From NCBI GenBank assembly GCA_037447655.1, contig JBBHKE010003245.1:1-50361 (forward strand): DNA of 50,361 nucleotides, written 5' to 3'. A program made the position numbers and the translations under genes. This stretch comes from Zygnema cylindricum (lineage: Eukaryota; Streptophyta; Zygnematophyceae; Zygnematales; Zygnemataceae). This document shows positions 12,301 to 24,749 of this stretch, one piece after another (the first letter of the stretch is position 1; each line of letters begins with the position of its first letter). The notes beneath the pieces were generated by a model. The model was given only the letters and a program-made list of their open reading frames with translations, was not told where the DNA came from and ran no database searches.

Positions 12301-14740
12301 TTTACAGCCACTAATTTGACATCCATACAGCCACTAATTTGACATCTTTACAGCCACTAATTTGACATCCATACAGCCACTAATTTGACATCCATACAGC
12401 CACTAATTTGACATCTTTACAGCCACTAATTTGACATCAATACAGCCACTAATTTGACATCTTTACAGCCACTAATTTGACATCCATACAGCCACTAATT
12501 TGACATCTTTACAGCCACTAATTTGACATCCATACAGCCACTAATTTGACATCTTTACAGCCACTAATTTGACATCCATACAGCCACTAATTTGACATCA
12601 ATACAGCCACTAATTTGACATCTTTACAGCCACTAATTTGACATCTTTACAGCCACTAATTTGACATCAATACAGCCACTAATTTGACATCTTTACAGCC
12701 ACTAATTTGACATCCATACAGCCACTAATTTGACATCTTTACAGCCACTAATTTGACATCCATACAGCCACTAATTTGACATCAATACAGCCACTAATTT
12801 GACATCTTTACAGCCACTAATTTGACATCCATACAGCCACTAATTTGACATCTTTACAGCCACTAATTTGACATCCATACAGCCACTAATTTGACATCCA
12901 TACAGCCACTAATTTGACATCTTTACAGCCACTAATTTGACATCAATACAGCCACTAATTTGACATCCATACAGCCACTAATTTGACATCTTTACAGCCA
13001 CTAATTTGACATCCATACAGCCACTAATTTGACATCTTTACAGCCACTAATTTGACATCCATACAGCCACTAATTTGACATCTTTACAGCCACTAATTTG
13101 ACATCCATACAGCCACTAATTTGACATCTTTACAGCCACTAATTTGACATCCATACAGCCACTAATTTGACATCCATACAGCCACTAATTTGACATCTTT
13201 ACAGCCACTAATTTGACATCAATACAGCCACTAATTTGACATCTTTACAGCCACTAATTTGACATCTTTACAGCCACTAATTTGACATCCATACAGCCAC
13301 TAATTTGACATCTTTACAGCCACTAATTTGACATCCATACAGCCACTAATTTGACATCTTTACAGCCACTAATTTGACATCAATACAGCCACTAATTTGA
13401 CATCTTTACAGCCACTAATTTGACATCCATACAGCCACTAATTTGACATCTTTACAGCCACTAATTTGACATCCATACAGCCACTAATTTGACATCTTTA
13501 CAGCCACTAATTTGACATCAATACAGCCACTAATTTGACATCTTTACAGCCACTAATTTGACATCTTTACAGCCACTAATTTGACATCCATACAGCCACT
13601 AATTTGACATCTTTACAGCCACTAATTTGACATCCATACAGCCACTAATTTGACATCTTTACAGCCACTAATTTGACATCAATACAGCCACTAATTTGAC
13701 ATCTTTACAGCCACTAATTTGACATCCATACAGCCACTAATTTGACATCTTTACAGCCACTAATTTGACATCCATACAGCCACTAATTTGACATCTTTAC
13801 AGCCACTAATTTGACATCCATACAGCCACTAATTTGACATCTTTACAGCCACTAATTTGACATCCATACAGCCACTAATTTGACATCAATACAGCCACTA
13901 ATTTGACATCTTTACAGCCACTAATTTGACATCTTTCCAGCCACTAATTTGACATCCATACAGCCACTAATTTGACATCTTTACAGCCACTAATTTGACA
14001 TCCATACAGCCACTAATTTGACATCTTTACAGCCACTAATTTGACATCCATACAGCCACTAATTTGACATCTTTACAGCCACTAATTTGACATCCATACA
14101 GCCACTAATTTGACATCTTTACAGCCACTAATTTGACATCCATACAGCCACTAATTTGACATCTTTACAGCCACTAATTTGACATCCATACAGCCACTAA
14201 TTTGACATCTTTACAGCCACTAATTTGACATCCATACAGCCACTAATTTGACATCTTTACAGCCACTAATTTGACATCCATACAGCCACTAATTTGACAT
14301 CAATACAGCCACTAATTTGACATCTTTACAGCCACTAATTTGACATCTTTCCAGCCACTAATTTGACATCCATACAGCCACTAATTTGACATCTTTACAG
14401 CCACTAATTTGACATCCATACAGCCACTAATTTGACATCTTTACAGCCACTAATTTGACATCCATACAGCCACTAATTTGACATCAATACAGCCACTAAT
14501 TTGACATCTTTACAGCCACTAATTTGACATCTATACAGCCACTAATTTGACATCAATGCAGCCACTAATTTGACATCTTTAAACTCACTAATTTAACATC
14601 TTTACAGCCACCAACTTAGTATCTCTTTCTTTTCTAGAAACCGTGGTGCACACCTTTGCTGTGAAAAGGTTACGAGCCGCCATAATAAGCGTCATTTCTT
14701 CAGAAAGGCCGATCCTGGACAGCTTCCTCGAGGCAGCCAT
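3766..14740 (-). CDS. RAD51B: RAD51B, DNA repair RAD51 paralogue (12 exons)
   Basis: RAD51B belongs to the BCDX2 RAD51-paralogue complex, which supports RAD51 filament function in homologous recombination in the nucleus. Exons: 14654-14740, 10263-10376, 9597-9749, 8778-8881, 8307-8370, 7812-7867, 7102-7182, 6583-6648, 5321-5415, 4488-4610, 3978-4121 and 3766-3926. They sum to 1248 nt (415 aa plus TAG) with every phase matching. Residues 1-67 match the N-terminal helical domain (KLSRIGLSEEM). Walker A GPAGHGKT is at about 110-117, Walker B LVVVD at about 208-212, VTNQVTT follows in the core, and IAALGTKWSHCVN then IAKSPMAP near 321-328 are RAD51B-type signatures that argue against other paralogues. 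Human RAD51B is slightly shorter (about 384 aa); the extra is mostly the C-terminal tail. All introns are GT-AG; intron 11 is 51 nt and intron 1 is 4277 nt. The exon 8 donor (CAA|GTGGGT) is fixed by phase. The start is the first ATG in the exon carrying the conserved N-terminus. Confidence 0.93.
4368..4458. repeat. GA tract in RAD51B intron 10
   Basis: Purine tract on the plus strand, so CT-rich in the RAD51B transcript, starting about 30 nt after the exon 10 donor. Confidence 0.8.
5965..6051. repeat. CT/GA mirror-like inverted tract in RAD51B intron 8
   Basis: CCCTCTCCCTCTCCG is followed directly by AGAGGAAGAGGGAGAGG, so the tract can fold on itself. Pyrimidine and purine halves abut near 5980. 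Confidence 0.7.
6105..6170. mobile_element. Relic related to the inverted-repeat family at 14954
   Basis: CGACAAGTGTGCACGGAGAA, followed by TTAACGCGAATAACGA, resembles the right half of the element at 14954-15193 (CGACAAGTGTGTACGGAGAA). Only part of one side is recognisable. It lies in RAD51B intron 8. Confidence 0.4.
8977..9424. repeat. Long GA/GGGA microsatellite in RAD51B intron 3
   Basis: About 450 bp of nearly uninterrupted purines on the plus strand: a short GATA stretch, GGGAGGGAGG blocks, a pure (GA)n core near 9150-9215, then GGAGA units. In the RAD51B transcript this is a polypyrimidine tract within intron 3 (8882-9596). Long Ser/Leu and Arg/Glu open frames here are artefacts. Confidence 0.95.
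9797..9842. repeat. GA microsatellite in RAD51B intron 2
   Basis: Two GAGAGAGAGGGACAGA-type units; the sense strand of the intron is again pyrimidine-rich, close to the acceptor of exon 3. Confidence 0.75.
10400..10690. repeat. Minor diverged tandem repeats in RAD51B intron 1
   Basis: First, a short unit near AAATAATAGGCCAAA at 10400-10495. Then three diverged units of 55-60 bp sharing ACAGGTATATGAAATGGCCG at about 10520-10690. These sit between exon 2 and the 23-bp satellite. Confidence 0.6.
10770..14600. repeat. 23-bp satellite array filling RAD51B intron 1
   Basis: Roughly 165 head-to-tail copies of ACAGCCACTAATTTGACATC followed by TTT, CAT or AAT. Only those last bases vary, giving three subtypes. 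The order of subtypes repeats at an offset of 1357 bp (59 units). Edge units (before about 10790 and after about 14560) are more mutated. The array lies entirely within intron 1 (10377-14653). Confidence 0.97.
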
Positions 14741-14953
14741 TTTAGGACCTCTCTTGTGTCTGAGTTGAGAGATCCTGCTTTCAAAACCTAAGGTACAATA
14801 CAGTAATTGCCTATAATCCTGAAACACTTAGGACAGTTCCACATGTGTCAAAAAGTACACATTAGGTTTCACGCGTGCGATCGCCTCGCACGCTGACGAC
14901 AGGTAAGTTCGTAACAAACTGTCGCCGGCGGGTGAAACCTTGAAAAGATGCTA

Positions 14954-15193
14954 CAGTACAGTACACCGTGAATCGCTATTAGCGTCAATGTTTTTTTCGC
15001 CACTTATAAGTTAAAACATCTTTTCTCCGTACACATTTGTCGGATTGTGGATCTGACGGTTGCGATTGAAAGTTAAGATTCTCAGTTTCCGATTGACGGT
15101 CTCAAATTGAAAATACGACAAGTGTGTACGGAGAAAATATGTTTTAAGTGGCGAAGAAACCATTGACGCTAATAGCGATTTTCACTTTTGGTA
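14954..15193. mobile_element. Inverted-repeat (MITE-like) element, family 1 copy A
   Basis: The left end reads CAGTACAGTACACCGTGAAT, then CGCTATTAGCGTCAATG and CGCCACTT, then ACATCTTTTCTCCGTACAC. The right side carries the reverse complements (GTGTACGGAGAAAATATG, AAGTGGCGAAG, CATTGACGCTAATAGCG). About 240 bp, no coding capacity. Related copies are at 16715, 18840 and 24513. Confidence 0.75.
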
Positions 15194-15299
15194 AAAACGT
15201 CCCCTGGTTAGAGGTACATTAAAAGACCGTACATTTTTGAGGGCCAATGAAGTTGTACTTTCCTTGGATTCTCCTATATTTTTCATTTTTTTGAGTATG

Positions 15300-16700
15300 T
15301 AAAGTACAGTACAGTACAGTACTTTCACCTCCAGCTGGACATATATTCACGAGGGATACAGCAGCTTGGATTGTCAGCGTGGAGGGGCAAAGTGCCACGT
15401 GGCGTCAAGTATTTTTATAATTGTGGGTCTACTAAAAACAACGTGAAGGAAAGCGTCATCTTTTCTAACGGTTCGCACGTATCATGCGATATTTTTTTGA
15501 ATGTTTTTACCACGTGCAAGTTGCAACTGCTATGATTTTGTACCATCCGTACGGTGGTGGAAATTTTGTACCAGTTGTAAGAAAAGCATAGTTGTCCTAT
15601 TCGTACGAATTTCGACTTTTTTCCGAAAACTACGTAGTATTCGTTACTTTCATACCGCTCGTTAGTTTTCGCTGTACGATGTACGAAAACGTACGAAAAC
15701 CGTCCCCTTAACCCTAAAAAATCCTAAGAACGTACGAAAAACATACGAAAATGTACGTCGCTGTACGACATGTGTACCCTAAAAAACCTAGGAGTATGGA
15801 TAATGTAAGGCAGCTGTACTGTAATTTACCGGAATGTACGAAATGCACGGGAAGTACCCTAAACACCCTAAAATCTCCCCATCATTAACCCTAAAAGTAC
15901 TGAAATATACGGACGCCGTACGTAGATGTACGAAAAATGTAAGTCCGTATAACTGAAATATACCGAAAAGTACAAAAATGTACCCTAAAAATCTCAAAAT
16001 AATAACCGTCAAAAGTACGAAAAAATACGGACACTATACATAAATGTACGATAACATAAATATTTGAGAACGCACGAGAATGTACCCTAAAACTCCTCAA
16101 ACCCCCTAAAAGTACTGAAATGTACGAACATAGTACGCAAATGTACGAAAATGTACGGTTACATAGTTAGGTACGCATTTAATAACATTTTTTTCATCGT
16201 TAAATGTGTATCGTGCGTAGTATTCGCGCGTTCGTTTCGTGCGTATTATGCGCACGGGACAACTATGTACCTGCAGTATTGAATGTTCGAAGGACGACGA
16301 CAGTGGTTCAAAGTCCAATGTTTTCGCGAGTACAATGAACTAGTCGTACGGATGTTGTTTTGGCTACGTCAGCTTTTCGGCGAAATACGCGACTTTAACC
16401 CGACTTCAATATCCGACAATATTTTGAGGAAGCTCGTTTGTACGGTTTTCATAGAAAGCCGTACATTATTCTAACGTCTGTCTATTGCGGAAGTGAATTT
16501 TTTTCCGGTGGAATAGGCCAAGAATGAAAGGATCGTCGTTCGACAAATAAAAATAAAGTTTCGCACGTACATAGGATTTTAAAAGTTTCAAATTATTATC
16601 TAATTCGAAAAATCATCGAAATGGGAAATGCTCCGGTTGGAATAGGCTATGAGTGGGCGCGGCCGAATCTGCGTCCGATTTGCGAAACTCATCGACTACG
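15300..16700. repeat. Intergenic with degenerate GTAC-rich tandem repeat
   Basis: No gene recognised. At about 15650-16160 there are four to five diverged units of 100-125 bp, each beginning TGTACCCTAAAA and containing CCCTAAAAGTACTGAAATGT and GTACGNANATGTACGAAA-type words. The CCCTAAA words resemble plant telomere repeats but are not arrayed as such. Confidence 0.6.
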
Positions 16701-16714
16701 GGGTGATTACAGTT

Positions 16715-17182
16715 CAGTACAATGCGAATCGTAATTAGAGTAATGAAAAAATTAGAGTACAAAAACTAAAAAAAAAGAATTAGAGTAATGAACGCTAATT
16801 TATGTGATAAAGTTGTTTCAACTATGAAGTTTACTCTAATTTGGCACGCTAATATCCTTTATTGTAAATAAGGTATTTGTACAGAATTCGGCAAAACGTA
16901 CAGTTTATCGTCACTATGACGTTTGCACTACGCGGTTTGTTAAAACGCAGTTACATGATAACGGCCTGTATTAAATCATTATTTGTATTTTTTTACTAAA
17001 TAAAGTACAATTTTGCACAGTTGGAGGTCGTCCGTACTCCACACTATTTAAAACCAACATATATTAGAATTAAAAACGCTAATTAATAGAATCATTTACT
17101 CTATTTCATGTGATAGAGTCAAAGTTTCTAGCTACCGAATCAGAGTAATTTACTCTAATTATGATTCGCGGTGTATTGTACT
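16715..17182. mobile_element. MITE-like element, family 1 copy D
   Basis: The left end CAGTACAATGCGAATCGTAA, followed by TTAGAGTAATG, is mirrored on the right by ACTCTAATTATGATTCGCGG then TGTATTGTACT. About 470 bp, internally AT-rich with several CTAAT/ATTAG words, no open frame. Confidence 0.65.
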
Positions 17183-17199
17183 CAAAATTATCTTTCCCT

Positions 17200-18839
17200 A
17201 AAGGGTGAAAACGTCGACAGTTACCAAACACATGGAACTGTTTCACTTTTCACGTATGCATCGTCCGAAATGCAAAAGTTCGTACATTATACACACTGTG
17301 CTGGTCGTCGTTGTTCAAATCGTTCGATTTTTTCAATTTTCCTATTTCTACGTAGAATTTGTGACTGCTGAAAAAATAGCAAAAAACGTGATGTACTTTC
17401 TATCTGGTAAACTGAACGGACAATTTACGGGAAAGTATAGTATTATCCATAAAATATACAGTTTTTTACGGAAATGTACTGAAATTGACGTTGCAGTTAT
17501 TAGTACTTTCTGTCCACTAAACTGAACAAAAATTTCACAGAACATGTACGTAATTTTATTGAAAATGTACGGACATTTTCGAAAAGAGATGTTGAAATGT
17601 CACACTATTTGCGTGCGGTAAGATTGAAAACTGTACGAACGTCTTCTTCAAACTTTTTTTTTGAAAGAAGCCGCCATGGAATATTGAAAACGAAACCGCA
17701 AGGAAGCTACCTCCCTTTATCAAACAGACGGACTTTGACAAAAAGTTTGCGTTGGCCGAGATTTGAACCTTGCTCTACTCCATTAAAACCTAGCCTACTT
17801 TAACTTGTCCGCTACCAATTGATGAGGAAATTCCGGAACACACATTGAGTGCGATACATATTTATATATTCTAAATTGTTTAGTGGTCATTTAAAGGAAA
17901 ACTTACAAACTGCACTATATTTAAAATTCATTTTTTTTACATGTACGAAATAGTACGGATTAAAATTCATTAACGATTTTAACGATTTTTTCAAATCGTT
18001 CAATGCGTTCGTTACGTATAATTCGTCACGATTGAATCGTTCGCACTAAACGGTTTGAACTACTACGGTGTTGGTCTTAGATTTAGTGTTGTGTATCCTT
18101 AATGTCCTATTGTGCGATGAGCGATATTTTTGGATATCGAGGTGGAGAGTTCTCATATTTCACTCCGTGGCGATTAAATTTTTCGCAATACTATATAATA
18201 CTTAGTTATTTATTGCATACAGTGTGCTGGCCATATCCCAAACTGAAAAAAACGTGAATATCTCTCCAATGTCGACACTAAAAATGGTGTAAGGATACCG
18301 TAACACCTAATATTTTTTACATTTGGTACCATATGCAACACTAAAGATAGTGTCGTCTAGATGGGCGACAGATATCTCTCGCGATAAAATCTCAGATCTA
18401 CCGTAACGGGAGGCACCACAAAAACTTGCATCCAACAAATATAGGAAATCTTGGATGAGTATAGTTAAGATATCATTACAGTCTTTATAAATACAATTTC
18501 GGTATCATTACAAATGAAAAATGTGAACACAACAAAAACATTTTGTCCAAAGATTTGCAGGTAGGTTGTAAGTTTTTTGCACACCTCAGGTTAGAGCAGA
18601 TATAGGATTTAACCGCGGTAGATATTTCACTCCCCCTTTAGAACATAGTAGAATGCCAAAAAAGTACAAAATCATTTACCTTAGTTAACTGGATCTGATG
18701 CGTAACGAGCGACAAAGAATGACCGTTTAACTGCCGGGTTGAACCAAGGAACACTTTTATAAAGGATTGCACAGTGTGTACACCCTTTTGTTTTGTAGTT
18801 TGTACGCATCGATTTCGTACATTTTGGACTAGGACGCTA
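17200..18839. other. Intergenic stretch without a recognisable gene
   Basis: Only short open frames with no family resemblance. A tRNA-like segment lies at about 17750-17830 (minus), described under findings. A small inverted word pair, GACACTA and TAGTGTC, lies at 18274-18352. Confidence 0.5.
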
Positions 18840-19046
18840 CAGTACAATAAACGCTAATTCGGGTACCTTTTTTTTTCAAATTCTCAAATAGAATTATTCA
18901 TACTATTTAAAAAAACCCTAATTCCTAATTAGAGTAGACGATTTCTTTGAAAATTTCCAAATTCCCAATTAGCGTTAATAATGGTAATTATTCCTATACG
19001 CTAAAAAAACATCTACTCTAATAACGATTTAAGGTGTACTGTACTG
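18840..19046. mobile_element. MITE-like element, family 1 copy C
   Basis: Left end CAGTACAATAAACGCTAATT; right end AACGATTTAAGGTGTACTG then TACTG, whose complement is CAGTACAGTACACC as in copy A. 207 bp, internally AT-rich. Confidence 0.65.
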
Positions 19047-19091
19047 ATGTGAAAAGTGAAACGGTTCCATGTGTCGGTAATTATCGACGTT

Positions 19092-19211
19092 CGAAGAAAC
19101 AGTTTTGAACACTGTCACAGTCACGCAGATCGAAGAAACAGTTTTTGAACATTGTCGCAGTCACGCAGATCGAAGAAACAGTTTTTGAACACTGTCACAG
19201 TCACGCAGATT
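19092..19211. repeat. Three 40-bp direct repeats upstream of the transporter
   Basis: Three near-identical copies of a 40-bp unit starting CGAAGAAACAGTTTT and ending CACAGTCACGCAGAT. Each unit has GTTTTTGAACAC next to TGTCACAGTC. The block sits about 0.7 kb before the TATA box of the transporter and could be regulatory or merely a local duplication. Confidence 0.8.
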
Positions 19212-19895
19212 GGGGCCGCGCGCGCTCATTCGTGAAGGATGGGAGAAAATACTCCCGCATTTTAGAGGTTCTGAGGACGCTATTTTGACTCTTTTCACTA
19301 TTTTGACATCATACTTCAAAATAGAGTTCGAACGAAATGAATAACGATCTAAACCACAGAGTAATTAGTTGATTACACATCTCGTACAATTTGTTCTATT
19401 TATTTCTATCTATTCCAAGATATTAATTTCTGGCAAACGGTCTTGTATTCCACGTGGCACCATAAAGTTATTCTGTTGGGATTGGCTATTTTTTTGAAGC
19501 CATAAAATATGCCAGCTCATCTGCCGCTCGCACTTTTTGGGACGGTTTTTGCAAGCTCTACAGAAAGAGAACGTGCCACGTGTGAAATCATTATCTTTAT
19601 TTCTGCGGCAATGCCGCGAGCCTTAAGATTCACCCTTAAGTACGGACTCATCCGTATATAGACATTCATCATTGTACGGAGACCAATGGACCTTTCCCTG
19701 CAATGTCAAACCAAGTGCCGAATCCTTGTCGTTTTTCGGGAGACATATGGCCTTACTAAAGTAGAGGACGCAAAAAACATTCTCTCTTGCTGCAGAAATA
19801 GCCCAGATAAGATCTGCAGAGTACTAATTCTGCGGTGGCTATGGACACATCCTTCAGTTTTGTTTCGTACGATATCCGTATATCCGACTCCCATG

Positions 19896-19903
19896 TATAA
19901 ATA
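19896..19903 (+). promoter_or_regulatory. TATA box (TATAAATA) of the transporter gene
   Basis: TATAAATA lies 173 nt before the ATG, flanked by GC-rich sequence, in an otherwise gene-free upstream region. It would place transcription start near 19930 and give a 5' leader of about 145 nt. Confidence 0.6.
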
Positions 19904-20075
19904 CGCGGCGAAGATCAATTATCGTCTACCAATTTTCATTCCTTCACTCCTCTCGTGCACACCAGAGTTCTGCAGTTCACACTTCGTCTTCCGAGCTGCA
20001 TTTCCTCCACTTGCCAGGTTCAGCGGCCCATCTCAGCTCCTTGTGCGGCACGTGTGACTTGCACATCGTACGGTC

Positions 20076-21808
<1,733 letters not shown>

Positions 21809-22977
21809 AAAGAATGTGGAGAGAGAGGGGGAAAGGGGTGGGTTATGGCAAGAGAATAGCTCAAATTTCTCCCCCTCCCTCCCATCTCACCAGCTCATCG
21901 TGAGACATAAAGAGAGGATAGGGGAAGTTTACCTTCCACTATCTCCTCTCCCGCTATCTAAAGGGTAGATATTTTAAAGTGTGGAAGAGGGTAGGTAACG
22001 GTAGAGGTAGACATAGAGACTGGGCGGGAAAGCAAAGTTTGGGGAAAAGGTTAAAAGAGTTTTTTTTAGCAACTTTGTATATTCCAGATTACGATGGTTT
22101 TTCAGGGCAAATTTTCAGTGCGAATGAAAATTTTGTATGGTATTGAAATCGGAAGTTAGCCAGTTACTTTGTAGGACAATGTGATGTTATCAGGATAAAA
22201 TAGGAATTTTAGGTTCAACAAATAATGTTTCTCAAAATTGTAATTTTATCCACTGAAATTTCGGACCAATGGAAAAAAAGTGAAATGTTTTTTCCTGTTC
22301 ATTATGTCCACATTGAGGGGCAATGTTTGAAAATATTCCATGTCAATCTGAATCTTCTTTTTTTTGATAATGAATTAATGGGATTCGTTTGCATAAAGTT
22401 TTAATTTTTCTGTTTCATTTTGGGTCAACAATGTTAAGCAAATTGTTGAAATGTCGTCTTCAGAATTGGGAAGTCCTCTAGAAGTCAAATGGGGAAACTG
22501 GCAAACACGCGAAGAGAGAAATGTAGTTGTAAGAGAGAGGGATAAGAGAGGAGAAAATGTGGTTAAGGTGATGGGAAAACATTATGGAAGGGACGGAAGT
22601 CTGAGTGCAGATTTGAGGGGGAGAGAGAGGGAGGGGAGGGAGGGAGGGAGGGAAGAAAATCAGCCTGACAAAGAAAGAGTGGGATAAAAAAATTGGTGTG
22701 GGGGAGAGGGAGGGGGAGAAGAGGTGAAGTTGAATTATGAATAAGAAGTTTAAAAGGGCAAAACTGGGTGAATTTTAAGAAAAGGACACACAAGAAGAGG
22801 AATACCTTCTAAAAAGATAAATTTCTAGAAGAATAGAGACACGTTAGGGGAGTCAAAAAAAATGACTTAAAAAAAGAATAGAAAATTGAGAGCCGGAGAA
22901 AACAAAGTTGGAAAGGAGAAAGGGGAAGTATGGTGTGAGGGAGGGAAGGTCAAAAGAATGTTGAAAGGAGCTGGGAG
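21809..22977. other. Spacer between transporter and its broken copy
   Basis: AT-rich spacer with GA-rich, G-run sequence at 22500-22720 (GGGAGGGAGGGAGGGA near 22635). No exon 1-like sequence of the transporter was found here. Confidence 0.6.
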
Positions 22978-23782
22978 GGGACTTCTCGCGTACTTCATCG
23001 TCGGCTTCTTCATCGTGAACACCATGTTTCTCGCCACCTCTTTCTTGATCCGGTCGCCATTCTTCTCGTGTTCGTGCTTCTGGAGGCCACTCTTCTCTGC
23101 CTTTTCAATGGCCGCTTCAAGGACCAGGCGCCCGGAAAATCCTGAACTTTCACCATGGCGTGCGGTACATTTGGACATATCACGGCTCTCGCAGGTCAGT
23201 GCTTTTTAGAATAGTTTAATTTAAGACATTGTCGGTTGTACTTATGTTTGGTTTAAGTCTCTCTCTCACGTTACATCATGGTCTAATTTGAAGCGGAGCA
23301 TTAGAGCAAATGCTTTTGCTTTCCTTCTCCTTCCCCTTTGATGTTTCACTTCTTCTCACTTACTCCATCAAAATTTTCTTATCTATTGCAATATGTTTTC
23401 TTTCCCTCCCCTTCTCTCTCGCTCTCTGGCTCCTTCTCCCTGTCGCTCTCGTTTTCCAACCCTCCTTCTTCCTCTCCCTCTTACACTTTTACTTAACTAA
23501 TTTCCTATGTGTCAAATGTTTTTTCAATCTTCCCCTCTCCCTCTCTCCCACACGGAATACTTTCTGCACTTTCCATGCCTGTCCCGCAAATAAATTCACG
23601 CACCCTCCTCTCTCTCGCCTTCCTCTCCTCCTCCCCCCTCCCCCCTCCCCCCTCCAGCGTGGTACGAAGCCTTCGCAGTTATGTTCAATGAAACTGCTCA
23701 GAAGCCTGTGATTCCCCTCGGAGCCGCTCTTCTCACCTTCCCTGCCTCTACCTCTACCCCCTCGGGTAAGGAGGACGTCTGA
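22978..23782 (+). pseudogene. Truncated tandem copy of the GPR1/FUN34/YaaH gene
   Basis: Exon 2 copy (22978-23194) and exon 3 copy (23658-23782) in the same order and orientation as the intact gene, with their splice sites (GCAG|GTCAGT and CCAG|CG). The exon 2 copy lacks its first part and a segment corresponding to NEA, has lost one base in the LLAPV codons (GGCTCC against GATCC), and carries TGA where the parent has GGA in KAGTF. The exon 3 copy is fully open: AWYEAFAVMFNETAQKPVI and then a KEDV end, differing from the parent at scattered codons. No exon 1 is present. It is a decayed duplicate, though the clean exon 3 suggests recent origin or leftover selection. Confidence 0.85.
23636..23657. 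repeat. C-run tract forming the pseudogene acceptor
   Basis: Three runs of six C separated by single T, ending in CCTCCAG at the exon 3 copy. The opposite strand has matching G runs and is a quadruplex candidate. The parent acceptor has TTTCTATGCAG instead. Confidence 0.8.
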
Positions 23783-24512
23783 AAAGACACTTGCTGATGC
23801 GAGGGAGAGGGAGAGAGAGGGCGGGAGAATGGAAACAGATAGAGGGTGCGGGTGGTTAGAGGTTTAGGGTGGGATATTTGGAGGAGATTGGCAGTAGAGG
23901 AAACTGAAAATGGAAGTAGGAGACGGAAGTGGGAGAGGTAGAGGGACGAAAATATCAAATAAGGTTTTATAAAGGATGTTGTTTGAAAGAAAGTAGTGTG
24001 AGAGGAAAGTGTTTAGACTTCGTTGTAGTTAGGAAACAAACAGTTCAGATTACTTTGTTTTTTTGTTCTGCAAGGATTTACAGTCTTTAGGTTTAAGAAA
24101 TGTACAACGGTAGTCAGTTTATTGCAAAAAATGAATTCTAATAGGAAAATAAGGAACCAAGGTTCTAAAAGAAATTTTAATTTTTAGAAAGGCTATCTTC
24201 TAAAATGTAATTTAATCCTTTGATTTTTTACGGATTACTAGGAAAGCGATGTTTCCCATTTGATCCTTTTTTTGTTATCTCGCGGTTGTTTGAAAAATCT
24301 CCAATAATTTAGACATGTTTTTGCTGATTTTTTAATTTAGAAACTTACGTCTCTAAGTTTGGGATTTGTTTAGAGTCGGAGATGATAAATGGGTAACACC
24401 AGAAATATAAAATGGGGAATTTGGGTAAAAAGATGAGAAAAGGGAAAGAAAGCGAAAGTAAAGAGGGACATATTGCCGGGAGAATTATGACAAAGGGGAA
24501 TAAAATGGGATA
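23783..24512. other. Spacer after the pseudogene
   Basis: GA-rich start (23800-23945), then AT-rich; nothing else recognised. Confidence 0.5.
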
Positions 24513-24734
24513 GTACACCTTGAATCACTTATAGTGTTAATGTTTTTTAGCCACCTAAAACATCTTTTCTCTGTGCTCACTTCTCGGATTGAAAACCAGA
24601 CGGTTCCGATTGAAAGGCAAGGTTCCCATCTTCCGATTGGTGGTCTCCAATCATAAACTCGACACGTGTGTATGGAGGAAAGATGTTTTGAGTGGCGAAA
24701 AAAATGTTAACACTAAAAGCGATACAAGGTGTAG
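24513..24734. mobile_element. MITE-like element, family 1 copy B
   Basis: Left: GTACACCTTGAATCAC, AGTGTTAATGTTTTTTAGCC, AAACATCTTTTCTC. Right: the complements GATGTTTTGAGTGGCG, ATGTTAACACTAAAAGCGAT and CAAGGTGTA. The interior matches copy A (GGATTGAAAACCAGACGGTT against the corresponding segment of copy A), so both descend from one element. Confidence 0.75.
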
Positions 24735-24749
24735 TGGGCATAAGAGAGA

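Noticed and set aside
10770-14600. CRISPR-like array
   Set aside because: Spacerless head-to-tail 23-bp units in a eukaryotic intron, with no cas genes.
15650-16160. Interstitial telomere (CCCTAAA words)
   Set aside because: The words are isolated within a diverged 100-125 bp repeat, not in a perfect telomeric array.
19686-20057. 123-codon frame upstream of the transporter
   Set aside because: It spans the TATA box and probable transcription start and resembles no protein.
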